The notes beneath the pieces are model-generated. The model saw only the letters and a program-made list of their open reading frames with translations, had not been told where the DNA came from and did no database searches. Positions 1 through 11,185 of a DNA stretch of 64,000 bases are shown here, piece by piece; positions within the stretch are counted from its first letter, which is position 1, and each line of letters starts with the position of its first letter. The stretch is taken from the NCBI GenBank assembly GCA_030549495.1, contig JAUIRK010001040.1, positions 744,001 to 808,000 on the forward strand, written 5' to 3'. Source of the DNA: Nectonema munidae. Taxonomy: Eukaryota > Nematomorpha > Nectonematoida > Nectonematidae. A program made the position numbers and the translations under genes.

Positions 1-110
1 CCCCCCCCCCCAATACTAATTATTTTATTTCCAATATGCTTGCCCCCCTAAATTCCTTGCATGCCCCCCAACTTCCATTTTTTGGCTACGCCACTGCACA
101 CAACCAGAAA
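1..110. repeat. C-rich end of a dispersed repeat
   Basis: The window opens with a run of eleven C and further C runs in AT-rich DNA, ending near 'ggctacgccactgc'. Similar C/G-rich patches recur at 4490-4500, 5349-5400, 22120-22140, 35255-35420 and 61540-61580, so this looks like the end of a dispersed element cut by the window edge. Family not identified. Confidence 0.35.
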
Positions 111-1128
111 TATTAGAAATGTATTTTAACCAACTGTCTACTATATATGCAGACACTATTCAAATGCCACTAAAAACTAAATATTTTCAATTTTTCCGAT
201 TATATTTAACTGTTTCAGCTTTTAATAAGAAACCAAAATCAATTTTAAAAATAAAAAATATGTTGTTACCTATGTAAACTACCTAAATTATTGCAGAAAT
301 TTCAAGATTAGTGTTCTACTTTTGAAATTAAAAAGGTGTAAAGCACCCAGATAATCAGAATTCCCTATTGTTTGTTGGTAAGTTTGTATATAATTTTAAA
401 TATATTGTATCTAAAAAATTATATTTAAACACCGAAAAATATTAGAATTTAACATGATTTCTACACAAATACTTATTGTACTTCGAGTTTAAATTACATC
501 TAGAAGAAAACTTCATCACGCCTTGAAGTATTGTAACAGTAAATCAAATCATGCTAGTTCTTAAAGATGCATTCAACCAATCAATATGACTAATGGAGTA
601 ACAAATATTCTTCTTACTCTTTAATCTTACTCTCACTCTTTGAAAATACTCTTACTAACCCAGGCCTGTTTATGAACGACAAAAAATATATTTGGAATAA
701 ATTTATTTGAGATAATTCGTTTTTCATCAGGTTCATTGTCGCTGTATCTTTAATGATGTTTCCTTGAAGGATCCATAGAGTTGCAGAAGATCAAGTCTAA
801 AAAAAGAAAAATATTTATTTTCACTTTTGCAAATAAAAAATGAACGTTTATTATACGAAATTCTAAAAAGATCGGTCTGTTTACTCGACCAAGCAGTTCA
901 AGACTCAGTCATCTATCCAAAAAAACAATATTATTTAAAGGGTGTTGTTGATGTGTTCACTTCAATTACAAACTCTCTTTTCTCGTGTTCATTTAACGAA
1001 TTGTTTATTTATCTGAAGAAGACCAGAATGTTCGAATAAAAGTTTTACTTATTTTCCTATTACGAAGCAAGTTATGTTTTTTCTGCACCCATTTTCACTG
1101 TTTGTCAATATAGTGTACAACTTTTTCT
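111..1128. other. No gene identified; short open frame at 839-1039
   Basis: AT-rich sequence. A plus-strand frame of about 65 codons (839-1039, beginning KNERLLYEIL after the A-run) has a reasonable residue mix but no convincing start, splice sites or family. The stretch also holds one copy of a dispersed repeat (588-665). Confidence 0.3.
588..665. repeat. Dispersed repeat, copy 1 (partner near 37508)
   Basis: The segment around 'taatggagtaacaaatat' followed by CTCTTACTCT-type tracts recurs with substitutions at 37508-37605. Two diverged copies 37 kb apart indicate a low-copy interspersed repeat of unknown type. Confidence 0.5.
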
Positions 1129-1252
1129 TTAACCCGTTATCGACCAGAATAATCAGACGATATCTAATGTAAAGCAGAAGATTTGTATTAAAAAGCATTA
1201 ATAAACGCAGAAGATTTAAATTTTGTTTCGACTGTGGTCGAAAATGGGTTAA
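1129..1252. mobile_element. TTAA-flanked MITE, subfamily 1, copy 1
   Basis: Bounded by TTAA at both ends, with inverted termini TTAACCCGTTATCGACCA and a diverged mate ending GGTCGAAAATGGGTTAA. TTAA targets with CCC-starting termini are the hallmark of piggyBac-type elements. The 124-bp length and lack of coding capacity make this a MITE. Close relatives lie at 36840-37027 and 40269-40405. Confidence 0.75.
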
Positions 1253-1380
1253 GCGCGTCCCTTTAAACATATAAAATTCCATTGAAAAAGAAAACAGACG
1301 ATTTTTTTAAACTACTCAGCTCCTGAAAGTGTAAAAAGTGTGTCCTTTTTTATTTAACCTTTTCAGGGACGCTGGAATCC
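1253..1380. mobile_element. Decayed TTAA-type MITE related to 60850-60977
   Basis: Directly abuts the previous MITE. GCGTCCCT near 1256 and AGGGACGC near 1366 form inverted ends. The interior 'cattgaaaaagaaa' with a nearby CAGACGATT matches the interior of the TTAA element at 60850-60977. Ends are uncertain. Confidence 0.4.
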
Positions 1381-2937
1381 CAGAAAATAAAAAGCGGCTA
1401 CTTTAAATTATATGATAATTGATTAAAATAGAAGAGGAGATCACTAATATTTTCTTCCTTTTTTAATTGTAAAAAGTGTTGTTTCAAGTTTGTTCTTTTT
1501 TTATGCAATATTTATTTTATTATTCAGATAGTTAAAAAGTGTTATAAAAAAATTAGATAATAATTATTTTTTATTCCGAAGCATAAAAATAAAAAGATTT
1601 ACTTAAAGTGAAAATAGAATATTAGCCATTAGTGTATTGCACCTTATTACATTAATTGTCGTAGACGCGTGAATAAATCTTTTTTCCCTAAATATGAATT
1701 AATATGCAAAATTTTGAAGAAAAAATAGCATATCTCATTTTTTAACCAGTTGCCGAATTAAATGCAGATGAACATGATGCCGGCAGACAAAATGTCGCCA
1801 TCTGTTTGAAGAGAACATGTAACAACGGCAGAAATTTTACTGAATCTTAAGATGTCTCAAATGTACTACGTACGTAAAAAAAAGTATAATCAACTAAAAA
1901 GTCTTGTGTAGCTCTGGCTCGTATTTTATTTTAGATTTTGAAAGAATCGCACCTGAGACTATCAGGCTGGCGAGAGTGGCTTGCAAAAGAAGGCACAGGT
2001 TCGCTAGAAGTTCAGATACGCCCACTAAAATATCCACGTCTTTAACATTGTTAAAAGATCCTATCTTCTTTTCGCTTATGGACAACGCAAGCATAACCTT
2101 TGTAAAGAAGTGGTTTCTTGGCGCCTTTGTTAATTTTGCTATTAAGCTTATAAAAAATATATTAGAAGAATAGTAAATGAGTTATATCTAACGTGATAAC
2201 TACGAAGATGGAATCATTTGAATTGTTTTATCAGCATGATACGTTATTATCAATTTTGGCGTCAACATTATATCGTTCATTTTATCTCGATTCTTTTTAT
2301 ATCCTTCATGTTTGACATGCAAATCTTAAAATTTTGAAATGTTATTGATGGATTTTTGATATCTTGTAGCATTTATCTTCAAATCAAGAGAGAAAAATGA
2401 GGTACATGAGTGAAGACTAAGCGCAAAGCTTGTATAGAACTATGCGCAAAGGGTGATTTTAGTTTCGAACCCAAGATCCCGTAGCACCATGGCCAAACAT
2501 TGATTCCAGCATTTTCAAATACTTCTTGTCCAATATTTGGCAACGTTTTTTTCTAGCTCACAAAAACATCTTGGAATGAAAAACAAAGTTTCCTTAGATA
2601 TTTTGTTGTCAATTCCGATGGGTTTTAACTAAATATCATTTCCAGTGTACGCATGTTGAGTAAAAGGGTTTCTTGGAAAGACAAAAATAAAAATATGCTG
2701 ATTAATTACAAACTTATATAAGATACATACAACACAAGAGAGTGTCGCTCATAGTTAGACAACAATGTGATGGGGGTGAAAAATTAGCATATAATAAAAC
2801 GAGTGTTGGGGTGTTAATGGTTGAGATTATTAGAGAGGGACGAATGAAATCGTCCTCAAGGCCATCAAAACATGCCAAAGAAATTTTCTAAAACATTATG
2901 AATGTACGATTTTTCACTCACAAATTTATTTAACCTT
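1381..2937. other. No recognised gene; open frames near 1894-2173
   Basis: Between 1894 and 2173 both strands stay open (67 codons minus, 89 plus) in slightly GC-richer sequence. This suggests decayed coding DNA, but neither translation is recognisable. The remainder is AT-rich with no feature seen. Confidence 0.25.
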
Positions 2938-3123
2938 CTAGGAAACCCTAATAAAAGGTTGATAGTTGAATTTTGTTAAAATTTCATGTAATTCGAAAAA
3001 AGTTTTTATAGGCGCCGCTGAAGCCATGTAATTCAGTGCGCGATATAAATTAGGCTTCCATTGTAGACTCGGGCCCGATACGGTGTTGCCATCTGACAGC
3101 TCCTGGTTGAACCAGGCCATCAT
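2938..3123 (-). CDS. Short hypothetical frame in a GC-richer patch
   Basis: A 61-codon minus-strand frame starts with two ATG codons at 3123 (MMAWFNQELSDG) and ends at 2938. Residue composition looks protein-like and the patch is clearly GC-richer than its surroundings. The plus-strand palindrome CCTGGTTGAACCAGG lies across the 5' part and could equally mean a repeat or a structured 5' region. No family recognised and no splice sites established. The divergent plus-strand exon candidate ending at 3316 lies about 100 bp away, so the interval could hold a two-way promoter; this is inference. Confidence 0.2.
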   Translation of the reverse strand: MMAWFNQELSDGNTVSGPSLQWKPNLYRALNYMASAAPIKTFFELHEILTKFNYQPFIRVS

Positions 3124-3226
3124 TACAGGCCTTTATCGGTTAACCTCCAATCGATTATAGAACAATCAAGTAGTGTGATGGGCGCTGCCATCTTTGAAAT
3201 AAGCAGTTGATGGGCAAGCACTAGTA

Positions 3227-3316
3227 AAAATGATTGTAACAAAAAATTATTTTTCTCGTCGACTCAAGTTCACAAAAGAAGCCTAGGAAGGAATTGTTTA
3301 CGGATCTCTTCAATGA
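3227..3316 (+). other. Candidate 5' exon with consensus splice donor
   Basis: Sequence ending CTTCAATGA is followed at 3317 by GTAAGT, a perfect donor. A frame across the last 45 bases reads SSQKKPRKELFTDLFNE, which is plausible but short. No start codon can be chosen: the ATG at 3230 is in another frame that soon stops. It may be a non-coding leader exon. No downstream acceptor was identified. Confidence 0.22.
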
Positions 3317-4494
3317 GTAAGTTACTAATTTTACAACTAATTTCATTGACTTTGCTTTTTACATACAATTTTCAAAAAATACAACCATATAATTCAATTG
3401 ATATAAAAGAGAAAGAGTATTGGAAAATGATACTGAAAAAGAAGCTTCAAACTTATCATAAATTTTTTGATTAATTCAATTTGAGTAAGAGTCGGCATAG
3501 CTTAAATGCCTTCAACTCGGCGGTCCTGCATTAATTAGAGGGATTTAAATGCTATATGAAAAGTAAAACCTTGCATGCACTCATCAAGAGATGATTCGTC
3601 ACTCCAAACGTCAATCAAGTTTGAGAAGTTAAACTCTTTTCCACTTAACTTGCCAATGTCCATTAATGAAAGAATCAAAGAGTGCCTATAAACTACACTA
3701 AAAGGAAAAATAAGGAGAAATGACAAAAAGAACACTCAAAATAGTGTTTTAAAAAAGGGTTAATATAAATGATAAAACAAGACGCGTTATTTGAAATGCA
3801 TTTTAACTTTTGTACAAAAGATGATTTCGAGGGTTTTGAGAATGCCTACGTAATGTTAAACTCTGACAAAACAATATGAACGCTTTGTGGCTTAATTTTT
3901 ACTTGAATTGAATGTAGCATAATACAATGGCAAAAAATATGGATAATTTGGTATAAGATGTTAGCACTAGCCATGTTTCTGTTCAATATCTTTCCCTAAT
4001 ATGTTTTTGATATGATAGTATAGATTAATCCAGAAAATTTAATAAAAAACTTTTTTTTATCCACTTTCACAATACATTTATATAAAAGTATAGAGTGTGT
4101 TAACTAGCTAATGCGGTTGCCAGCTAAATATTTCATTATTAGGAGCTTATCAATGCTCTCTATTATTTAAAAAGGAAGTATGATGCCATTGCTTGGAAGA
4201 GTTTGAAATCAATATAAAAAGATATTTGCTTAAGGAAATGCGTACACACTAACTTACCATTCTTTTCCTTTTGCTGCCTCAAACGATTTTCTCTTGGAGA
4301 GACATTGCAATGAATTTCGTTTACGACCTTGGATCTTGAGTTGAAAAGAATATCTAATGGCTTAATCAATGATAACAAAAGTGTGCATTACATATTCGCT
4401 AAAGTTGTATTCAGGGTTCTTACTTAGATGATGTCCAAACTCTGTGCTACTTAATCTTAAAAGACAAGCAACGAGGCTTTACGCCCTTGCCCCT
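3317..4494. other. No feature seen
   Basis: AT-rich sequence with only short chance frames on both strands. It could be intron of the candidate exon just upstream. Confidence 0.3.
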
Positions 4495-5180
4495 CCCCCC
4501 AACTAGTGATGTATCAATCTCAATTGTTCAATCGATGCCGATTCTGATCACATTTTAATACCATCGATGTCAAAGAAAATATTTTAATATAGCATTTTCA
4601 CTTTAAGTTCGTCTTTTTTCAAAAAAAAACTAGGAACTATTTTTTCAAATTTCAAGATATTTTTTACTTTAAGAAATGTAAAAAAAATTAATTAAAAAAA
4701 TAATGATTTCATATTCATTTTTGCAAGAAACTTAGTTTGAAGCTAAAATGAATTGATTTTTTTAGTACTTCATCAAATTTATTCCTCATTTTCAATTGTT
4801 TGTGCAAGCTTCAAAGTTTTCTGTTTACTTTTGAAAAAGATTTATTTAATTTTGCTGAATTTCAAAATATTTCATGAGCAAGCTCTCAAAAACAGTTTCA
4901 AGATTTTTTAAATATTTTGTTATAAACAAAAATTAAATTCGTTTTTAATCAAAAACTCATAAATTTTCCACTTAATTTTTGTTATTTTTTTTGATAAGAT
5001 CATAAAGTTTATACTAAAATGGATGTTAAAACAAACTCATTTATTCTTTTTAAATGTATTGCTAAAATGGCAAATGACCCAATATTTTGCGAAAGAACGA
5101 TTCACTCAGCGTCCCTTTCTCAATCCCCATGGAACTTCTGCGCGGCACGTGGACTCCAGTTTGAAAACCACTGAGCTAGC
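4495..5180. repeat. DNA-transposon-derived ends, including a hAT-like terminus at 5151-5173
   Basis: The segment 5151-5173 reads on the minus strand as CAGTGGTTTTCAAACTGGAG, the classic start of hAT/Charlie-type elements; the same motif begins the BED-type relic at 33606. The stretch opposite begins with a C-rich patch (4489-4500) and an 'aatcgatgccgattc' motif. No paired left end was found, so limits are approximate. Confidence 0.4.
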
Positions 5181-5742
5181 AGGTTTATGTGATCAGAATT
5201 ACAAACAAGGTAATTTGATTTCATAAAATCTGTGGTTGTGGTGGGATTGAGAGCTTACAGTGCAAGTATAATGTCGGGTAATAATGGTGGTGTGTTCATT
5301 GGGCAAAAATTCTTTTACAATAAATTTTGAAAATTATAAAAAAAATTCACCCGCCCCCTCCCCCCAAATTTGAGGATGTGTGCCCCTCCTAAACACCCAC
5401 CTGAAACTTAGCTAAATATTGTATCCAAGTACAAATAATTTAAACAAAAAGGGAACACGGGCAAACAATTAGGTAAAAAATATTTTACTTCCAAAAATGA
5501 TCAATAAATGAATATAGTATAAATCATACTGAGATTGAGCTGTCAAACAAAATTTGAGAATTGAGGAAATTGAACTCAAATAGAGATTATCAGTAGATTC
5601 GTGATAGAAATTTGGTATTGACAAACTTTTAGTAAATGATAAACAAAGATCATTAAACAGTGAATCTAAAAATCTTGGAAATTTGTATAACTCATTTCTA
5701 AAACATATTTAAGAATTATATAAAAAAGTTAATTAAATTGCT
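5181..5742. other. No gene; C-rich tract at 5349-5400
   Basis: AT-rich except for a CCCC-rich tract (5349-5400) of the type seen at the ends of other dispersed repeats in this window. Confidence 0.3.
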
Positions 5743-5997
5743 CTACATCTGAAGTAATATTTTTCTGAATACGAGATTTATTTGGAACAAAATTGCCGAC
5801 TTTATATCGTCAAAAATCTGTGAGGAAAACTTTACTAACAAATCTTCAAAAAGATCAGATCTTCTGGTTGTAATATCTAAAGCTTTATATTTATCAACTA
5901 AGGTCTTCACTTTTAAAAGATCAGTAATAATATCCTTATTTGTAACAGAAAACTTTGAGAAATAATTTCTGATTGAATTAAAATCAAAAGCTTCCAT
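5743..5997 (-). CDS. Hypothetical 84-residue protein or terminal exon
   Basis: A minus-strand frame from ATG at 5997 to a stop at 5743. The product begins MEAFDFNSIRNYFSKFSV and is rich in alternating charged and hydrophobic residues (TDLLKVKTLVDKYKALDI), suggesting amphipathic helix, possibly coiled coil. The upstream extension to 6123 is low-complexity F/I/L and probably not coding. No family was recognised and no TATA or acceptor is evident. It could be a small gene, a last exon, or part of an unrecognised transposon. Confidence 0.3.
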   Translation of the reverse strand: MEAFDFNSIRNYFSKFSVTNKDIITDLLKVKTLVDKYKALDITTRRSDLFEDLLVKFSSQIFDDIKSAILFQINLVFRKILLQM

Positions 5998-6129
5998 TAA
6001 ATTATTTGTATTAGATATAAAATTAAAAGTAATGCAAACCAAAATTTGCAAAAAGTATATAATTTTTTCAAAATATAAAAGCAAAAAGAATCTAAATGTC
6101 AAAAAATAGGAGTTAATATTCAAACGTTT

Positions 6130-6275
6130 TTTTTAGTTGTCGCTACGTATCGATGGGAAGAATAATCTCCCATAGCAAGATAGAGGGTAAGAATAGTCAC
6201 GGTCGGAAATCGAAACCATACCATTTTGATCGAGACGTTACGCTCGAACCATTAGGCCATTAGCAGTTTTGAGCT
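6130..6275 (-). mobile_element. tRNA-derived SINE (minus strand)
   Basis: Read on the minus strand, TGGCCTAATGG (plus 6249-6259) fits the RNA polymerase III A box, and GGTTTCGATTTCC about 35 bases further resembles a B box. Spacing matches a tRNA head. The sequence differs from the other SINE family here. No genuine tRNA cloverleaf was identified. Confidence 0.5.
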
Positions 6276-7304
6276 TGAATATTTTGAATTATAGACTATT
6301 GTCCTTTCCGATTTTCAGGGGTCTTCTATAAAAATTAAGAATTTCTCAATAATATTGCTTAAAAAGATATATTATTTACATATCTTTCAATACCCTAAAA
6401 ATCCAAACATCATTTTAAATCTTCAAATATTTCGTTACTCAATTGGAAAAATTCTAAAATTTTATAAATTCTTGCTTTCTAACTCAGTATTGGATCTTTA
6501 TCATGTTACCACTCCGATACACTGTGTTTTATTTTACTATAGTACAACAAATTATTCCAAATCCATGAATCTTTTTTTATCATGAATGAAAGATACAGTA
6601 AACTGCATCTAAGTAGATTAATATAATTTGAATATTCGTATAAATAGAACTTTCTTTCCAGTCAAGAAAGTTTTCTAATATTATATTAAGCTAAACGTAT
6701 TTCTAAGTCGACATTTCTAAGAGATTTTTCTAACGGGAACTTATATTGATTCTTCAACATTCCAAAGTCAAGAGGTTTTTAATTTCTAAGGGGAATTCAT
6801 AATTTATCTTGAAGGGAAATTTTATAATAACTTCTATAGTCTTTAACATTTGCAAAATTTAGTAGTTATTTCTGTAACATTTTATTGTATAATTTTCTTA
6901 GAAATTGAGACGCTACCATTTGATTTAAGTGAATTCTTACGAAAAACAATTCGACCAAAAAAAGGTAACTTCTATGGATGAATATTACTCTTATATATAT
7001 TGTAAAATGTAATTTTACAAAAATTATTGTAGATATACACAAATACAAGTAATTTATAAATTCGTTTAAGTAAGTTTGAGTAAATTTGAATAAAAAGACG
7101 CGCCCTCATAAAATAAAAGAAGAAAAATGAATATTTTGATGGATAAATCTAAGGCACCAGAATATTAACCTATTTTTTTTGATAAATTGAAGTTTACTTC
7201 TGGAAAAGTATAAAGAAAAATTTAAGCAAACTTATTTCATTTTATTAATTAAATACAAATTAATTACGTATAAATAGATAAATAATTGAATCAATAAGGA
7301 AAAA
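6276..7304. other. No feature seen
   Basis: Very AT-rich, with chance frames only. Confidence 0.3.
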
Positions 7305-7350
7305 TATATATAGAGGTAAAGAAAGCGTGGGGTGCTTTTATCGAAAAGGC
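7305..7350 (-). mobile_element. 3' part of a SINE split by the hAT at 7351-9775
   Basis: On the minus strand this reads GCCTTTTCGATAAAAGCACC followed by a CTTTACCT-type tail. It matches the 3' part of the SINE at 12868-13015 (GCCTTCTCAACGAAAACACC). It is continuous with 9776-9898 once the hAT is removed. Confidence 0.75.
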
Positions 7351-7420
7351 TAGGGTTGCACACGGCAACGGACAAAAACGAACAAATTGTAAAAATAAAA
7401 TTTATTAATAATATAAGGAC

Positions 7421-9373
7421 TCATGAAATAAACTTAATGTTATCATGAATAAATGTTAACATTTCAACGTTATCATCCTTCAACCTCGCTCTTCTTGAAG
7501 TCACAGTTACACCTGTTCGTGAAAACAAACATTCTGATGACACGCTTGTAGAAACAGCGGACATCCACTTTCGACTCAGACAAGCCAATAGAGGAAAAGT
7601 ATCGCGATTGGCGTTGCAACATTGAAGCGCCAAAGTATTTTTGATTGCTTGCATAGTGATAAATATTTTTCCAGTTCAATTTCATCGGAACAATCTTCTT
7701 TCATCATTTCATCGCTTCCTGGTGTGGAGAAAATATCTCCAAGCAAGGAGTTATTTGTCCTTGAAGGACCGGCATCATCACGATACTTATGTTTCTCCAC
7801 ATGAAGAAGTTGTGGTGTGGCACTTTTCATTTGATTTAGAAGCTCTTCTTTTACGGTGCAGCGCTCTTCTATAGAAAAACCATTCATCCCTGATAGTCTT
7901 GGATCCAGCAATATTGTCCAGAGCAGCAAAATCTGTAACCCTTGAAAACGGCTGGTGAATTCATTTAAAACCTCTCTCCGGAATGCTTCTACCGTATCAG
8001 CAGCATCCTCGTACCAAACAGTGTGGGAAACTCCCTGTAAAACTTTGTATTCAATCAAATGAATCTTGATCATTCTTAATACTGGCAGCGTTAAGTACCA
8101 CGTCGGATAATTTTCCCCCGACAACGCTTCTTTTTCTTCATCAAAGCGTTGTAAAATACAGCAAACATTTTCTAATAATAACCACTGCTTATGTATGATT
8201 TGTATAATTTTGACGCAGTTTGAAAAAGCTGCACGACAGAACGCATCCAAATGGAATCTAATGTCCAAGCATACTTTTAACATGTGTACAGTTGAATTCC
8301 AAAGAGTAATAACATCTAACGGAATCTTCTTCGGGGGCTGATTTTTCCGTTCCATGGATTTTTTCAACCATTGAAATCCAATTATGCTACTACTGAAATA
8401 TTTAGCACATTCTCGGAGTATTTCAATAGCGTCTGCAATCTCCTTTAAACATTTGGAAACAATGCCGGTAGCTGTTTTACTCTCACCCTTCCACCGAATA
8501 AATTTTTGCACAATCAAACTTAGAGAATGAGCAACACAACCTTGGTGATTTACACCAAATTCTCGCGCTGATTTTGCTGCATTGGATGCGTTATCAGTGA
8601 CATAAACAACCATATTCTCTAAGGACATACTACTTCCTACTCTACCGACTACTTCACGATGTTCGCAATTTCGGAAACGGTGTGTCTTACTTCACTGAAC
8701 GGAGCACATCTCAACGTAACGACTTTCATAACAAAATCCTCAGTGATGTAATGAAGCATCAACGAAATATATGCTTCAGATCTTCTTGATGTCCAAATAT
8801 CACTTGTAAGTGAATAATACACACATTCTTTTTGGATCATGGACTTGATGATAAAAAGCGTATCTGCAAATGTACTGTGCAACAACCTTGTTATTGTTGT
8901 ACGAGAAGGCAACGTGTATTTTTGTTCCAATGCATTTAAAAAATTGCTGTATTCAATGAATCCTGGATCTTCAACAATTGACAAAGCCGATAGGATTTAG
9001 CGATCCATTTCAAAAGAAGAAAATGACCTTCTTGAGCCGATGATTCTTTCACTGGCTTCAATTTCTTGAACGATTTTTGAATGGGTTGCTGTTGGAAGCT
9101 GCACTTTTTTGTTGAGGAATTAGTGCCCAGATCTTCTGAATGATTTTGTTCCATGTGTCGCAATATTTATTTTGAAGTACCCACGGAGTAATTGATTGTT
9201 TTTTGGCACTTTAAACAAAACGCACCGATAGCTTCTTTAGATTTCCACTTTTTTTTCTCATCGGTTGGAGCCAAAAGTTTGATAAACTGCCACAATTCTC
9301 GTCTTTGTTGCCGCTCTGGATCGAACAAACGATTAACTATTTCGTCATGCTTGGTTATTTTAACGATACTCAT
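7421..9373 (-). pseudogene. hAT transposase, frameshifted
   Basis: Reading from 9373 downward: a BED-like N-terminal zinc finger region (SIVKITKHDEIVNRLFDP, then FCLKCQKTINY), a linker (9163-8936), the first part of the RNase H-like core with SLTSDIWTSRRSEAYISLM (8984-8649), the second part from 8628 with VVYVTDNASNAAKSA (second catalytic Asp region) and HQGCVAHSLSL, a helical insertion, ILLDPRLSG, and a C-terminal dimerisation segment SSECLFSRTGVTVTSRRARL (7654-7421). Total length of about 630 residues is normal for the family. At least three frame breaks separate these parts (between 9163 and 8984, 8649 and 8628, and near 7600), so no full transposase can be made. Confidence 0.85.
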
Positions 9374-9548
9374 TAGTTTAAGTATAAATCAATATGAAAG
9401 TTAGATGTTCGATGCAGAAGTTTGGTGTGAAAAATATCAAATGGTCTCAATGACAATGTTCAACTTTGCATGAATAGAAAAACACATGGAAATAAAACAG
9501 CATTATGATTGTCAATGTATGCTGGTTATATATGCCAACATTTTAGAG

Positions 9549-9750
9549 TTTGTGTGTGTTGTGTGTGTATGTGTTTGTTGTGTGAGTGTGCGTGTGCGTG
9601 TGAGTAAATGAGTCTGTCTCCCTATGTAAGATTCACTAGTATATGATGTTCGCTAGTGTCTGTTATTGTTCGTGTCCGTTCGACTATAGCTTGAGTTTGT
9701 TCGTGTTCGTTCGACTATAGCTTGAGTTTGTTCGTGTTCGTTCGAACCAA
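9549..9750. repeat. Subterminal repeats of the hAT element
   Basis: A GT-rich run (9549-9602) is followed by two or three imperfect direct copies of a roughly 31-bp unit containing 'actatagcttgagtttgttc' (about 9675-9745). Repeated subterminal motifs are typical transposase-binding sites in hAT elements; function here is inferred. Confidence 0.6.
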
Positions 9751-9775
9751 ATTTTCGTGTCCGTGTTCAACACTA

Positions 9776-9898
9776 GAGAAGGCACAATTGCACCGCGTGT
9801 ACCCAACTATTAGGATAGTTAGCTTTATGCAGGATCGATTCCAAGACTTTTAGTTATCGAAACCAGTATCTAACCAAGCTTACTCAGGCCCAGGAGAC
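9776..9898 (-). mobile_element. 5' part of the SINE split by the hAT
   Basis: On the minus strand it holds an A-box-like TGGTTAGATACTGG and a B-box-like GAATCGATCC, then CGCGGTGCAATTGTGCCTTC up to the hAT boundary. The same order occurs in the SINE copies at 12868-13015 and 61318-61475. Confidence 0.75.
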
Positions 9899-11185
9899 CC
9901 TTTCAAAATATGAAGAATGAAATATGAGTATAATTTAACATGCTTTTTGAAATATTACTATGCTATAACTTGTTTGCTTTGTCAATGGCTTACCTTCCAG
10001 ACAAAATATTATTTTCCATGGTGCAAAATGAATCATCACCCTTCCTATCTTCCCTTCAGAGTGGTCTATACTTTAGACCAGTGTTTCAAAACGTGTTCAA
10101 GTGGACCCCTAAGGGTCCACAATATGCATAGAGGGGTCCATATAATATTTGGTGAAGAAAAGTTTTAAAATTGAAAAAATGATATATCAAGGCAAAAAGC
10201 TGTTATATGCGTAAATGCTTTTCCGTTTTTGCTTTTTGGTTTGATCATAAAAGCTTTATCCCGTACTAGGTCTCAATTGTTCTTTACCGCATTCAAAAGA
10301 TTTTCACTTTTGATTAATTTTTAATAGATAAGTACGTTTAAAAATATACACTATTTAAAATCAATTGAGTAAACAAATAAAAATAGTGATTAAGGAGCTT
10401 TTTTTTTTTAAAAAAAATTTTAAAAATAAAATCGTTTGAAATAAAAAATAAGAGATCCATAAAAAATTCCCCATTTTGAAAAGGGACCAGGACAAAAAAC
10501 AGTTCAAGTTTTAGTAATTTAGTTAGACATAAAAAAAATTCAACTTCTAAAACTTGCACTTATTTAATCAAAGATTTGAGATTCAAAGACTATCTACTTT
10601 GTTGGCCATGAGAAGCCATATTCATCCAAAGGAGAAATTAATTCTATACTTTCAGCAATCATAGAGAGAAGTGTTTGATTTGAAAATTTGAAATTGAAAT
10701 AAATATAAATAAAAATTTTCAAGTTGAACCTATAGATAAAAAATTCCTTTTCAAGCTTAAAACTTTTTAACTTGAAACTTAGAAACATTTCACCTGAGTT
10801 TAAAAATATCCACCTAAATTTGAAAACATTTCACTTGAAATTGAAAGTATTTCACTTAAATTTTAAAGTGCTATAAAAGAGTTAAAAACAAACATGCTTA
10901 AAAAAATTCCAATTTAAAAAAAGTTTTTTTTAAAAAAGATATCTTAATTTTATAGTATCAAACCTTGGGTCAAGTTTTTTGTAGTAATTTAATGAAAGAG
11001 GAATTTTAATTGAAAAAAGAAAAAAGGACGAAATTAAATTCAAAAAAGAAGAACTTTAATTGAAAAAGAAGAAAGGTTAAGTATTTAAATAAAGTAATTT
11101 ATTCTCTTTAAGCTATTTGGTTCACCGCAATATATAAATACCCCCTCCCTCCCTCTTAGCAATAAAAAAAAGTTACAATCTTTAT
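9899..11185. other. No gene; hAT-like terminus near 10079
   Basis: CAGTGTTTCAAAACGTGTTC (about 10079) followed by a GTGGACCCCTAAGGGTCCAC palindrome resembles the start of a hAT-type MITE; no right end was found. The rest is AT-rich low-complexity sequence. A short minus-strand frame near 10600-10690 (ending DEYGFSWPTK) looks protein-like but is unassigned. The 3' UTR of the minus-strand gene ending at 11186 probably lies in the right part. Confidence 0.35.

Larger units (their letters stand above)
7351..9775 (-). mobile_element. hAT DNA transposon with terminal repeats and 8-bp target duplication
   Basis: Left end TAGGGTTGCACACGG (7351) pairs with the right end, which reads TAGTGTTGAACACGG on the minus strand (ending 9775). 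Flanks GAAAAGGC (7343-7350) and GAGAAGGC (9776-9783) form an 8-bp target duplication with one mismatch, as expected for hAT. The 2425-bp interior carries a transposase on the minus strand. Subterminal GT-rich and GTTCG-rich repeats sit inside the right end. The element landed in a tRNA-derived SINE, whose halves flank it. Damage to the transposase says this copy is inactive, but its readable ends suggest modest age. Confidence 0.88.

Noticed and set aside
2455-2500. Possible tRNA/SINE (TTCGAACCC next to CACCATGGCCA)
   Set aside because: The A- and B-box-like motifs are only about 10 bases apart, too close for a tRNA head; likely chance or a heavily deleted relic.
11000-11185. SECIS element for the TGA-containing gene
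   Set aside because: No convincing stem with the ATGA/AA/GA core was found by eye; a dedicated scan would decide.
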